IMG/VR virus record: IMGVR_UViG_3300005526_000016
Coordinates: 1 to 39,546 of that record
DNA: 39,546 bases
Direction: 5' to 3' (one strand)
DNA from: a virus
Under the pieces are notes generated by a model, which saw only the letters and a program-made list of their open reading frames with translations, made no database searches and was not told the origin of the DNA. Below are positions 15,744 to 24,782 of the stretch, piece after piece. Every line of letters starts with the position of its first letter. Position 1 is the stretch's first letter. The position numbers and the translations under genes are program-made.

Positions 15744-16770
15744 GACCCGCCATGACAGCAAATAGAAATGCCGTCGCCGGAAGGTGAAGCGGGAAGCCAG
15801 CCAATCCGATCGCCAGAAACGCGATGATCGCAAGCCGTTCCGTTTCATTAGCATATCGTAAAAGCTCGATGACGAGCCATGCCGCGCAAACGGCACCGAT
15901 GCCGAGTTCATAGGACAATTCAAGAGCATCGTTGTGCGCATGATCCGGTCGTGACAGGTTCACATCAAACGTGGCGAACTGTGGAAACGTAACCCAATAG
16001 GAGCCAATGCCGTGACCGAACAGCGTCAGGCCCGATAGCGTATCGGTCCAGATATGCAGCCGATCCGAAATCCCCGCTGTGCTGCGGTTGGCAAGCATAA
16101 AGGCCAGAACAACGCCCACTATGCCCGCCGTGGCCAGTGCAAAGGCGCCTAGGCGCGACCGTGGTGCGAGGTAGCCACAAGCCGCCGCCAATAGGCCCAA
16201 TATTGCGCCTCGCGATCCGGCGAGTACGAGAGTTGGCCACACCCCAAGAACGAGCCACCACAGACGGGACATTGCAAGAGCGACAACGACAACCGCGGCA
16301 GATTCTGCGGCAAAGTTGGGGTTGAAGAACAATCCGACGTGCGGGAGTGCAACACCGCCAAACTCCGGGTTGATACCGATGCCTTGCGTTTCCACGCCGT
16401 ACGCAACACGCTCGACGATCATTATGACGCTGTTGACGGTCATCCCGGCGCCGAAGCCGATATAGGCCGATAGGAGGCTGCTGACAGATCGGCCGACAAC
16501 GAACAGCAGCGCCAGGATGCCGAGCTTCATCAACTCGTCTGCCGCCTCAACGAACACCGGCGACCACGCAACCGACAATGCACAATACGCCACAAACGCA
16601 ACGCCGAGAGCGTCAGCCCTGGTAATGGAGCGCGGCGGTGCCGTCTTGGTCCCACAGATCAGCACCGCCGCACCTACGGCCATGATAGCCCAACGTGGCG
16701 TAATAGCCGCACCTGACCACCATGGCACGTATGCTATAGATACCAGAAACGCGACAACACCAAGCGGCAT
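15625..16770 (-). CDS. O-antigen ligase / polymerase-like membrane protein
   Basis: This 381-residue protein has about ten membrane segments and the Wzy_C-type signature: GLFFNPNFAAESAAV (146-160), AGSRGAILGLLAAACGY (184-200, with the conserved Arg), RLHIWTDTL then GHGIGSYW in the large periplasmic loop, and DHAHNDALELSYELG (276-290, conserved His). Family members join O-antigen or other glycans to lipid carriers. In a phage it could change host surface polysaccharide and so block further adsorption. Unusually it lies within the virion operon, joined by TAATG to a secreted protein and overlapping a second secreted protein. Confidence 0.8.
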   Translation of the reverse strand: MPLGVVAFLVSIAYVPWWSGAAITPRWAIMAVGAAVLICGTKTAPPRSITRADALGVAFVAYCALSVAWSPVFVEAADELMKLGILALLFVVGRSVSSLLSAYIGFGAGMTVNSVIMIVERVAYGVETQGIGINPEFGGVALPHVGLFFNPNFAAESAAVVVVALAMSRLWWLVLGVWPTLVLAGSRGAILGLLAAACGYLAPRSRLGAFALATAGIVGVVLAFMLANRSTAGISDRLHIWTDTLSGLTLFGHGIGSYWVTFPQFATFDVNLSRPDHAHNDALELSYELGIGAVCAAWLVIELLRYANETERLAIIAFLAIGLAGFPLHLPATAFLFAVMAGHAARGSVPVRLPFMLRRTGIFGPVQQQADRLSHDPAPLR

Positions 16771-17174
16771 TAATGCAAGCTGAAATTGATCGTCACGCCA
16801 GCTGCGGCATTGGTTGCATCGTTATCGGCAATGGCGCCGGTGAGGCAGAAGCCAAAGCCGTTATTGAAGTTCAAGCCACCGGGCGGAAAATCCGCCACAA
16901 CGCCGCCTGCGCTCGCTGCCACGAATGGAATTGGAATGCGCCGCACCGGTATCAGACCCGCGGTTGGCGTCACATTGGTATCATATAGCTTGATATAGTA
17001 GATGGCCGCGGTCGTATTGACATATAGCCCACCCATGTACTGTACGTTGCCGCGTTCAACCAACGTGCAGTTAGTACTTACCGCGCTGAGAAAGCTCACC
17101 GGCGCCGGAATGCCTTGCGGCCATGCCATTGCAGGCATCAGGCAGAATACAAGAGCGAGCAGCAATCGTTTCAT
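16770..17174 (-). CDS. Phage virion-associated family protein with signal peptide
   Basis: A 134-residue protein begins with a signal peptide (MKRLLLALVFCLMPAMAWPQ). The rest fits a small beta protein family common in phage structural regions: GLYVNTTAAIYYIKLYD...TPTAGLIPVRRIPIPF...GGLNFNNGFGFCLTGAIADNDAT. In that family the YxKLY and IPIP motifs are typical, but many members lack a signal peptide. It is coupled to the O-antigen ligase-like gene by TAATG. A surface or decoration role is possible. Confidence 0.65.
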   Translation of the reverse strand: MKRLLLALVFCLMPAMAWPQGIPAPVSFLSAVSTNCTLVERGNVQYMGGLYVNTTAAIYYIKLYDTNVTPTAGLIPVRRIPIPFVAASAGGVVADFPPGGLNFNNGFGFCLTGAIADNDATNAAAGVTINFSLH

Positions 17175-17185
17175 TTCCTTATCTC

Positions 17186-17698
17186 CTAATGCATCAGCAG
17201 CAGGATTATGGCCTCTTCCTCGTCGTCCTCTTCGATCTTCTGATACTTAACGACGGCATCGGCTAGCTTTTGTTCTTCAGCGGCCAATGCAAGCAGCGTG
17301 CGAGCCGCCTCGGTACCGCTAATTGCCGGACGTGTGTAAACCTCTTTCTTGACCTGTCGCGCCAGCTTCCTGGTGGCGCGTATGAGTTCGAGCAGTTCGG
17401 CTTGATCGTGCTTGCGCTTTTTCTTGCGCGCTATTCCAAGAAAGCGCTGAAATGCCCGAAAATACTTGCCCGGACGGAACGCTCCGGTGCCTGATACAAA
17501 CCCCGCGCCACCGAGATCGGTAATCGGCGGAGGAGGCGGGGGAGGCGGCGGCGGTGGAGTTGGCGGACACGGTTGCACCCAGCCCGGCACCTGCTGCACA
17601 AAGTTCATTTGTGCAAAGCAGCCGATCAATCCGGCGCTGGTCGTGCCCCAACTGACCGCCCAGCTTGAGCCCCAACTTGAGCCCCATGATGCCGGCAC
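17186..17698 (-). CDS. WGSSW/poly-Pro protein of unknown function
   Basis: The 170-residue product has three visible parts: a Trp/Gly/Ser repeat (SWGSSWGSSWAVSWGTT), a run of about 12 prolines near residues 46-58, and a charged helical C-terminal half with a basic patch (RKKKRKHDQAE) and an acidic end (EEDDEEE). Trp-Gly-Ser repeats also occur in small proteins of other phage structural operons. It lies between a fibre gene and a secreted protein. No function can be assigned. Confidence 0.5.
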   Translation of the reverse strand: MPASWGSSWGSSWAVSWGTTSAGLIGCFAQMNFVQQVPGWVQPCPPTPPPPPPPPPPPITDLGGAGFVSGTGAFRPGKYFRAFQRFLGIARKKKRKHDQAELLELIRATRKLARQVKKEVYTRPAISGTEAARTLLALAAEEQKLADAVVKYQKIEEDDEEEAIILLLMH

Positions 17699-19477
17699 CT
17701 ATGGTCCCCATGGGCTGCCGCTCGTTCCTACGCCGTTGACAGTGACGTTATTGACCGATCGGATATTGACATCGGCCTGATTGGCGACCGTGAAGGCAAG
17801 TTTGTCGGTTTGCAGCTTGATTGCCGCTACGCTGGTATTATCAGGCGCGGTATAGACAAAAGTTGCCATGCGACTCGTTATCGTTGCATCTAGATTTGCT
17901 ATCCGAGTATCGCCAAGAGCAGTGAGACCGGCGCCAGCCGCGCCAATTCGTGCAAAACTATCGCCCGTCTGCGCCGTGCCGATAACCCAATCAGCGAGCT
18001 TCTTACCGATACTGCCGACCGTGGTAAGGGCGGAGGTCAATGCATCCCAAATTGCCTGCACGCCCGCGCTCGATAGCGTATACCCGGTCTTGTCGTTGTT
18101 CGTTGTCAGGTTCGTTGCCGTTGTAATGACGCCGGCAGTGATGTTGGTCGTGTTGGCGATCGTACCCGTTGGAAACGTAGCCGCTAGGAAACCTGTTGGC
18201 TGCGTGTAGGTGGCCATGCGGCTTGAGACAGTGGCGTCAAGGTTAGCAATACGGGTATCACCTAGCGCGGTCAGTCCTGCTCCTGCTGCTCCAATCCTCG
18301 CAAAACTATCGCCCGTCTGTGGTGTATTGCCGGTGTAGGTCGTGAGCGTGGACACTGTGCCCACGAGGTTGCCGGTGATGTTGCCGCGGATATCGACACC
18401 ACCCGTGCCAGCTACCGCCTTGATACCATCGCTCGTGCCGCCATTGCCTCCGGTCGATAGCAGGCCGTGCATGCTGGTACCGACCGGAGCCAGATTGATG
18501 CCATGGCCGCTCGTGGTCGTAACCTTGACGCCGTCGCCCGATGTACCGCCGCCGGCAATGCTGAAACCGATCCCGGTCGCACCGCCTACAAGTTTCATGG
18601 CGGCGCCGGTGCCGTTGCCGGCAATATCGAGGCCAGCGCGATTGAGTGTGCTCGGTGCCGAGATCGTCAGTCCGTCAGATAGCACCACATTTCCGGTGTG
18701 GGTCGTGGCACCGGTGACTGTCAGTGCGCCGAGCGTTGTCGTTCCGGCATTGCTGCCGCTAATGAAATGGCCGCCTGCTGCGCCTGGCGCGATATTGGCA
18801 ATGTAGAGCGCCTTGCCGATCGAGTTTGCGGTCGTAAAATCACCTGCTACCGCATCCTGCCAGACACCGGTGGCAATGGCCGCCGCCGTCAACTGATTTG
18901 TTACCGTCGTGACTGTCGTTATGGTGCCCGCCGTTATGTTGGTCGGGCTCGCGATTGAGCTTGGAAACGTCACTCCCGCCGCCGCACTAGCCGTCTGTCC
19001 GGCTATTTGCTGAACATTGACCGCATCAACGATGCCATCATCCACCACATTGGTTTGCAGAATACATTCAAGTGATACCAAGTGGGCGATGGCAACAGCT
19101 ACGCTTGAGGCGGTCTTGGCGGCTATGCGTGTGGTTGCCGGTATGGGTATCCAAGGGGCGATCGGACGATAAGTTCCCCATTCTGTTGCCGCCACGCCGC
19201 TCGTCGGGCCAACATTGACCAAGTATTGCCCGACAATTGCCTCAGAGCCGGCGGCGCCCGTTGCCAGTTGCACCGAAATATATGTCGGCAGGTTTGCCGC
19301 GCCCGGACATTGCAGATAGAGCCCGGTGATGAAGATCGCCGCCGCATTTGAGCTGGCCGTTATCTGCACATACGTTGCGGTGTAGGTATTCGCGGTGCCT
19401 GACTGAGCGACGGCAACCCCTGGCGCCGGCGCGGTCGGTATCTGAAAGTGGCCGACACCTGCGGTTTTTTCTCCCAT
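17699..19477 (-). CDS. Fibre protein with duplicated 37-residue module
   Basis: The 592-residue protein is rich in Thr, Ala and Gly and looks like an elongated fibre. Residues 388-424 and 504-540 are the same module (TGDSFARIGAAGAGLTALGD...) with only three conservative differences. The start ATG is one base from the preceding stop. It may be a tail or head fibre; composition and position beside a second large fibre gene favour host recognition. It ends GSPWGP, close to the next gene's WGSSW repeats. Confidence 0.65.
   Translation of the reverse strand: MGEKTAGVGHFQIPTAPAPGVAVAQSGTANTYTATYVQITASSNAAAIFITGLYLQCPGAANLPTYISVQLATGAAGSEAIVGQYLVNVGPTSGVAATEWGTYRPIAPWIPIPATTRIAAKTASSVAVAIAHLVSLECILQTNVVDDGIVDAVNVQQIAGQTASAAAGVTFPSSIASPTNITAGTITTVTTVTNQLTAAAIATGVWQDAVAGDFTTANSIGKALYIANIAPGAAGGHFISGSNAGTTTLGALTVTGATTHTGNVVLSDGLTISAPSTLNRAGLDIAGNGTGAAMKLVGGATGIGFSIAGGGTSGDGVKVTTTSGHGINLAPVGTSMHGLLSTGGNGGTSDGIKAVAGTGGVDIRGNITGNLVGTVSTLTTYTGNTPQTGDSFARIGAAGAGLTALGDTRIANLDATVSSRMATYTQPTGFLAATFPTGTIANTTNITAGVITTATNLTTNNDKTGYTLSSAGVQAIWDALTSALTTVGSIGKKLADWVIGTAQTGDSFARIGAAGAGLTALGDTRIANLDATITSRMATFVYTAPDNTSVAAIKLQTDKLAFTVANQADVNIRSVNNVTVNGVGTSGSPWGP
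17858..17968 (-). repeat. Fibre module copy 2
   Basis: This encodes residues 504-540 of the fibre. It pairs with the copy at 18206-18316: 34 of 37 residues agree, but over the compared 104 nt nearly every codon differs at a silent position except a shared 20-bp end. Confidence 0.8.
18206..18316 (-). repeat. Fibre module copy 1
   Basis: This encodes residues 388-424 of the fibre, the partner of the copy at 17858-17968. Conserved protein with heavily diverged codons points to an old duplication kept by selection. Confidence 0.8.
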
Positions 19478-19478
19478 C

Positions 19479-19676
19479 TCACATTAATGCCTTGCCATCG
19501 CTTTGCCCGTTTGCCTTTTCTGGCGGCATGGGCATGCTGGCAGCTACAAGCTTGCGGTTCCAGTGTGCCGCGGCTTCTGCCACGTCCATACCGCTGTGCA
19601 GGCAGGCACGATGGAGCATCTGACGCAGAACGTCGATTTCTTCCTTGGTAGCTTCAATGATGAACATGGCTGTCAC
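19479..19676 (-). CDS. Small helical protein, GTG start
   Basis: The 65-residue product has an amphipathic helix (TKEEIDVLRQMLHRACLHSGMDVAEAAAHWNRKL) and a polar tail. It starts at GTG in a GTGA overlap with the upstream stop; an ATG three codons later is possible. No family is recognised. It lies between the two fibre genes and could be a chaperone or a short structural protein. Confidence 0.5.
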   Translation of the reverse strand: MTAMFIIEATKEEIDVLRQMLHRACLHSGMDVAEAAAHWNRKLVAASMPMPPEKANGQSDGKALM

Positions 19677-19939
19677 AACAGCTTATACAGGAACGATTTT
19701 TGAGTAGGCGTGCCGGAATTAAAAGTGAAATTCAACTGCGTGATAGCACCTGCTGCGTTAGTAAAATCCACTGTGGCAAGATCGCTGCGGCCTGCTGCCT
19801 GCGCGGCGGCAGCGGCGGCAGCAGCCAATCCCGCATCCTGCGCTATACGATCCTGCATCAAAGAAAGTTGCTGTAAAGCCTGAATGTAGGTGCTTATAGC
19901 ACCTGTGAAAGTTCGATAGAATGCCGTTGGATCAGACAT
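19673..19939 (-). CDS. Small structural protein between fibre genes
   Basis: This 88-residue product has a helical N-terminal half with an Ala run (LAAAAAAAAQAAG) and a C-terminal beta-like segment (TNAAGAITQLNFTFNSG). The ATG at 19939 is chosen because AGGGGG lies about 8 nt upstream; the longer frame to 20011 lies inside the fibre gene. Unknown function; perhaps a fibre assembly factor. Confidence 0.6.
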   Translation of the reverse strand: MSDPTAFYRTFTGAISTYIQALQQLSLMQDRIAQDAGLAAAAAAAAQAAGRSDLATVDFTNAAGAITQLNFTFNSGTPTQKSFLYKLL

Positions 19940-19950
19940 GCGCTTTCCCC

Positions 19951-22563
19951 CTAAACGATAGTCGTTGTCACGCCACCATGGCGAAATTTGAGATTTGTCC
20001 CATCGTACCACATGTCTCCATCATTAGGAGTGGTGGGACCGGCTGCCCCGGTTGGATCAAACCGAAGATTTGCGGCCGCGGTGCTTGAATTGGCCAAATG
20101 AAGCACAGCGGTTGGAGCCTTGATGCCAAGACCTATAAGAGCCGTTGAAACAGTTGTTCCGGTGCCACTCAAACCTGTCCCATATATGTAGTTGCCGATA
20201 CAGAGTTGGTTGCTGGCTGTGGCTGATGGCACCCGTACATCAGAACCTATTTGAATGTTGTTCGCGCCGGTTGTCACATCGCTTGCGCCGCCTGAGTTGA
20301 CACCGATGAGAATATTGTCTGCGCCGGATGTAATGTTGAATCCTGACTGGTAGCCGATGGCGATGTTGTTGTCTGCTGCGACAAAAAATAAAGAATTAGC
20401 TCCTATGCTGATGCAATTATTAGCACCAGAACTTTGCAACATGGCTTGGCTACCGATTGATACATTAAAGTTCTCTGCCACTATGCCGAGACCAGCCCTA
20501 TGACCTAAGCAAGTGTTATCCCCCCCTGTGGTTATGTGCGCCCCTGATTGATAGCCAACCCCGTTCTTGTGCCCCCCCGACGTCACCGCATTAAGTGCAA
20601 AACCACCGATGGCGTTATTTCTAGTACCGGTAAGAACACCGGCCAACGCAGTACTGCCAATGGCAACACAATCAGCCGCGGTGCCTCCGGCAAAATTGCT
20701 GAGAGACGAAGTACCTATACCGATGCAGTCATTTATGGCGCCTGTGCCGTTCTGCATTGCGTTCCCGCCGATAGCAATACAGTTTTGCGGAACAGCTACA
20801 GCCAACATAGCATCAGAACCGATGGCCACATTATTAGATGTAGTAGTTACCGTTTGGCCTGCCGAGGCACCGATGAAACAGTTAATCGCGCCACTGGTTA
20901 TGGAGAAACCCGCTGCCACACCAATGCATAAATTATTGCCACCGGTTGTCAAAGCTGGCAGACAGTTGAAACCGGTGCCCAGGTTCCCGCTCCCCGTCGC
21001 TGTGAGATTTCCAGCGCCTCCATCGTAAAAGTTATTTTGGGCTGTCTGCGCAGTGATGACGTTTACGCCATTGTACATATACGCATTGCCGGCAACGACA
21101 TTCGGATTGCCGGATTCAATCGTGAAATTTGCTGCTTCCTGCAAAACGCCGGCAAGATCATAAAGGACATGCTTGGTTGTCCCGCCGGAAATGGCAGACG
21201 TGCCGATTGTCAAAGTAGCAGACGGAGCAGTCCAGGTTCCGTCTGCCCGCAGAAAATTTGATGTTCCACCGCCGGAAGCGGCAACCGTGCCCGACAAAGT
21301 TGAACTGAAATTGTTGATGATGGCGGTCAACTGCGTGTTGGTGTATTCACCAAGCACGCCAGCATTATCATACAAAACCCGGAGCGACGTGCCGCCGGTG
21401 ATGGCAGACGATCCTACGGCCAATGAAGCGGAAGCCGACTGCCAAGTTGCATCGCCGCGAAGAAACTTGGCGCCGTCTCCTATTGCGGGCGGCGGCACAA
21501 AACCTACTGTCCCGCCTCCTCCGGTATCTCCAACGAACGGTGCAGAGTGCAGGATATTAGTACCGGTCCCGACCATGCCGGTTTGTGTCACCGTGCCGAT
21601 CTCTACGCCGGGGACCGCCGCGTCGGAAGCAACATTGATGTAAGCACTTTGACCAGCACTGTATTTTGCATTGCTGGCGGTGCCCGAAAGAGAATTGGTT
21701 TCCCAATTAATGTATGCCCCGCGCTCGGCAAACAGCGTTGCCCCCGTATATGCAGGGTCTATGGAAAGCGTAACTGCCGTGTGCTGAAAGTCCACCGTTG
21801 ACAGCGGATGCCGGCATGCCGCCAGCGCCCAAGCACCTGTCCCGTTGATCGTTAAATTCCCGGTAGCCGTCAACGTGGCCCCGGAACTTGCAGCTACGTT
21901 GGACGCCCCTCCGGTATTTCCAAAAGTGCAATTGGAGACTTCAACTCTACAACCTGGACCAAATGAGGTGACGGTTCCAAATTCAAAATTGGTTTGAGAG
22001 GGAGACGACAGAAGGCAGTTATTGACACCCCATGCCCCACCTGGACCGAATGCCCATAGAGCCGGTCTAGGCCCCGGTGAGACGATGGAAACGGCTGTCG
22101 GCGCGGCGGCGTCTCCACTAATGAAAAGCGTGCTATCCCCTAATACCGGCGGCAGGAAAACTTGCTCGTTGTAAGTACCGTGCGCCAAACTGATGAATGA
22201 GTCATTGAGAAAGAACCAACGCGGGCAGATATCATTGACGGCGAATTGTAAGGTTTTATACGCACCGGCACCCGGAGAAAGACCTTGGCCTGCTACATCC
22301 GTTCCCAAGGCTCCATCGACATAGAAACCCTGAACCCCGGTAGTAACAATAAGTCCGCCGTTGAGTGTCGTCCCGGTGAATGACAATCCGGTTCCTAGCG
22401 TGATTTCCTCTATCGCGCCTGTGCCGGCCGTGGCGCGACCAAGCAGCTTGTTGTTCGCCATCGTCGTGGCATGAACATCATTCCACTCGGACGGCCCTAC
22501 AAGCGTCGGATCGCCGGCATCCAAGATCGGACTAACGAATGGATGCTTGATCGCCAGTGTCAT
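19951..22563 (-). CDS. Large tail fibre with beta-helix and YadA-head-like repeats
   Basis: The 870-residue protein has a beta-helix-like region at about 90-310 (YKTLQFAVND, then FISLAHGTYNEQVFLPP, as in pectate-lyase-like spikes). Two similar linkers follow (LRVLYDNAGVLGE and KHVLYDLAGVLQE). Residues about 540-795 hold many repeats of the type NN-x-x-IG-x-x-AG-x-x-ITSG, like trimeric adhesin heads. The C-terminus is a common fibre end (TPNDGDMWYDGTNLKFRHGG). It is probably a trimeric receptor-binding fibre. The ATG at 22563 is preferred over a TTG at 22575. Confidence 0.8.
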   Translation of the reverse strand: MTLAIKHPFVSPILDAGDPTLVGPSEWNDVHATTMANNKLLGRATAGTGAIEEITLGTGLSFTGTTLNGGLIVTTGVQGFYVDGALGTDVAGQGLSPGAGAYKTLQFAVNDICPRWFFLNDSFISLAHGTYNEQVFLPPVLGDSTLFISGDAAAPTAVSIVSPGPRPALWAFGPGGAWGVNNCLLSSPSQTNFEFGTVTSFGPGCRVEVSNCTFGNTGGASNVAASSGATLTATGNLTINGTGAWALAACRHPLSTVDFQHTAVTLSIDPAYTGATLFAERGAYINWETNSLSGTASNAKYSAGQSAYINVASDAAVPGVEIGTVTQTGMVGTGTNILHSAPFVGDTGGGGTVGFVPPPAIGDGAKFLRGDATWQSASASLAVGSSAITGGTSLRVLYDNAGVLGEYTNTQLTAIINNFSSTLSGTVAASGGGTSNFLRADGTWTAPSATLTIGTSAISGGTTKHVLYDLAGVLQEAANFTIESGNPNVVAGNAYMYNGVNVITAQTAQNNFYDGGAGNLTATGSGNLGTGFNCLPALTTGGNNLCIGVAAGFSITSGAINCFIGASAGQTVTTTSNNVAIGSDAMLAVAVPQNCIAIGGNAMQNGTGAINDCIGIGTSSLSNFAGGTAADCVAIGSTALAGVLTGTRNNAIGGFALNAVTSGGHKNGVGYQSGAHITTGGDNTCLGHRAGLGIVAENFNVSIGSQAMLQSSGANNCISIGANSLFFVAADNNIAIGYQSGFNITSGADNILIGVNSGGASDVTTGANNIQIGSDVRVPSATASNQLCIGNYIYGTGLSGTGTTVSTALIGLGIKAPTAVLHLANSSTAAANLRFDPTGAAGPTTPNDGDMWYDGTNLKFRHGGVTTTIV

Positions 22564-22567
22564 ATTA

Positions 22568-24712
22568 TCAAGCAACCTCTTCCATCAGCCAAGAACCGTC
22601 TTTCTGCTTGCTGGCCTTCTTAGATGAGCCGCCAGGATGGTTATGAATGGTGATATGCGGCGTTGAGCTGCCCTTGTCCTTGCCGGATTTCTTGGCTTCC
22701 TTTGCCTCTTCTGTCTTGCTGTCCTGATCGCGCATCTTAACATGCCGTTCCGCGGCGCGGTCGTCACGATCACGCTCCTTGTCGGCATGCTGCGCTTGCA
22801 GCTCGTTCATTTTCATTTCATGCTCTTGCTGCTTGAACTGCATTTCCATCTGCAATTCCTGCACGCGAGCCGACGCCTGGAATTGTGCAAGCTGCTGCTT
22901 TTGCTGGTTGGCAACCGCATCCTGTTGCGCGTTGAATTTCTCGGCCTCGGCGGCCATGTTGGCCTTCTGGATTTCGGCCTGCGCCTTTTGCATTTCGGCC
23001 TGCGCCTTGATTTGCTCGGCCTGCACCTTGGGATCGGGCTTTTGCTGCTGCGCCGCTTGGCTCATGAGATTACGCAATCGCTGCTTGGTGCTTTCCGGCG
23101 CCGGCATCAGCTCAATCTTGATCGCAGGCGGAATATTCGGATCGTCCTTCAACAACTGATAAGCGTCCTGCATGATGTTGACGGCATCCGGCCCTTCATC
23201 GAGGATAATGTCCACATCGAGCGCGCCGACATCGTTGATAATCTGCGGCCGGCCAAAATTAGGCGATTGCGGATTGCGATCTATGCCGACGCCGTTTAAC
23301 TGAATGAACTGCTGCACGTTCTGATCGTCGGTTATGCGCAGCCATCGCTCGCTAGTCCAGAATTGCTGGACGGTGTTCCAGATAAATCGGTAGCAGCGCA
23401 TTTTCCAGGTGCGATGGTAGAGCAAAAACTTAGATAGCTCGGCCAATCCGGCTCGTTGCATAAGGTCGATTGCAACTCCGCTATGTTCTGTGGGGTCGCC
23501 AGCCGCCAGCAATGCCGGATTGACATTGGCAAAACTGTCGATTTCATTCTTCGCCTCGTTCAAAAAGTCCAGTTGGTTTTTAAGGTCAACGGCCGACAGT
23601 TCATCCGGCTTGATCTTGTCGGAATAACCCGGATTGATCTCCAATATCCCGTCCGGCCTTGCCCATTCCGTCCTGGTACGCTCCACATCATCAACCGCGC
23701 CCTTTTCCATGATGATGCGGCGGCTGTTGCTTATGTGGAGGCCCTTGCTGCGCCGTTGGTTGATTTCATCCTGAGGGCCCTTGAGGTTTCGCACAAACCC
23801 ATATCGATCGCCATCGTGGTCAACAGCAGCAGACCAAGCAATGAAACGCGAAACTGATCGCTTGTGGTTGTCAAGGAAGGGAGACTTCCCGCGCGCAAGT
23901 ACAAGGTTTGCGACATAAAAGCACCAAAACCAGTCGTCTTTGTAGCGATACCAATGCTCCACCATTCTGACTCGGCGTTCATTGGTGTATATCCACTTGT
24001 ATTCCTGATCGCTATGCGTCGTCAGGTCAAATCCGGAGTCCATTGAGTCTCGGATTGCCTGCTCCTGGTCGGGGAACAGCTCGATTGCAGCCTCGATATC
24101 AAGCCATTTAGCAATTCCGTGGTATCGAGCATCTGAAAAATCAGCGCGTCGGGAACGCGGATCGTAAAACCAATCTTCTCCGAAGAAGTAATCTGCTCTA
24201 ATGTCTGGATCGCCGTGATCGCCCTCTGACAGCTTGAATTCAAGTCCTCCAATTCCTTCAATAGCGCATCGCTCGGTAGAATTGTGCTCAAGGGTTTTCC
24301 AATCTATGCTGTCGAGGACGAACCGAATTGCTTGAGTAGCGACGTCAGCCCCGGCGGCATTGCGAGGATTACGCGGAAAGGCTTTTGGATCAGCCCGAAG
24401 CTTTTCAACAAGTCCAACGATTCCATCAATCTTTCGGTTGATTCGATTGTAAGTAACGATAGGTTGCCGTCGCTTTTTGAGCATACGGATTTCTTCGGCG
24501 GTCCAATGGGCGCCATGATAGTAATGTCGTCCAACGCGATGCTCCTCGATCTCAAGTATCTTGGCCTTGATGTAGTCGATGTACTGCTGCTTGAGCCGCG
24601 AGATAGGCAGGTAGCCTTCCTCGTCCGGTCCCCAATCGCCCTCGGATGGCTGGTTGGTGACCTGTTTGCCGACCGTGCCGTCGCGGCCGATATAGCGTTC
24701 AAGGTTAGGCAT
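22568..24712 (-). CDS. P22-type portal protein
   Basis: The 714-residue protein matches large P22-like portals: RPIVTYNRINRKIDGIVGLVEKLRADPKAFPRNP, then ERCAIEGIGGLEFKLSEG, DWFYDPRSRRADFSDARY, and the crown region RWLRITDD...VDIILDEGPDAVNIMQDAYQ. The last 150 residues form a Gln/Ala/Lys coiled coil, the barrel seen in this group. Portals are dodecameric gates for DNA packaging at one vertex. The gene follows terminase at a distance of about 2 kb, with small membrane genes in between. Confidence 0.9.
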   Translation of the reverse strand: MPNLERYIGRDGTVGKQVTNQPSEGDWGPDEEGYLPISRLKQQYIDYIKAKILEIEEHRVGRHYYHGAHWTAEEIRMLKKRRQPIVTYNRINRKIDGIVGLVEKLRADPKAFPRNPRNAAGADVATQAIRFVLDSIDWKTLEHNSTERCAIEGIGGLEFKLSEGDHGDPDIRADYFFGEDWFYDPRSRRADFSDARYHGIAKWLDIEAAIELFPDQEQAIRDSMDSGFDLTTHSDQEYKWIYTNERRVRMVEHWYRYKDDWFWCFYVANLVLARGKSPFLDNHKRSVSRFIAWSAAVDHDGDRYGFVRNLKGPQDEINQRRSKGLHISNSRRIIMEKGAVDDVERTRTEWARPDGILEINPGYSDKIKPDELSAVDLKNQLDFLNEAKNEIDSFANVNPALLAAGDPTEHSGVAIDLMQRAGLAELSKFLLYHRTWKMRCYRFIWNTVQQFWTSERWLRITDDQNVQQFIQLNGVGIDRNPQSPNFGRPQIINDVGALDVDIILDEGPDAVNIMQDAYQLLKDDPNIPPAIKIELMPAPESTKQRLRNLMSQAAQQQKPDPKVQAEQIKAQAEMQKAQAEIQKANMAAEAEKFNAQQDAVANQQKQQLAQFQASARVQELQMEMQFKQQEHEMKMNELQAQHADKERDRDDRAAERHVKMRDQDSKTEEAKEAKKSGKDKGSSTPHITIHNHPGGSSKKASKQKDGSWLMEEVA

Positions 24713-24782
24713 TGAGCACCATTACCGCCAATAATGCTGCCCACCCCACGATGGACAAGCAAACCCAAATGGGCTCATTCAT
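24705..24782 (-). CDS. Single-TM microprotein (25 residues)
   Basis: The frame reads MNEPIWVCLSIVGWAALLAV then MVLNA, essentially one membrane helix. It starts ATGA on the lipoprotein stop and overlaps the portal start by 8 nt, exactly filling the gap in an operon where such overlaps are the rule. No strong ribosome-binding site is visible, so translation would rely on coupling. Confidence 0.4.
   Translation of the reverse strand: MNEPIWVCLSIVGWAALLAVMVLNA

Noticed and set aside
22742-23299. 185-codon plus-strand frame rich in Leu, Arg and His.
   Set aside because: It is the antisense of the portal coiled coil (Gln, Lys and Ala codons). No start signal.
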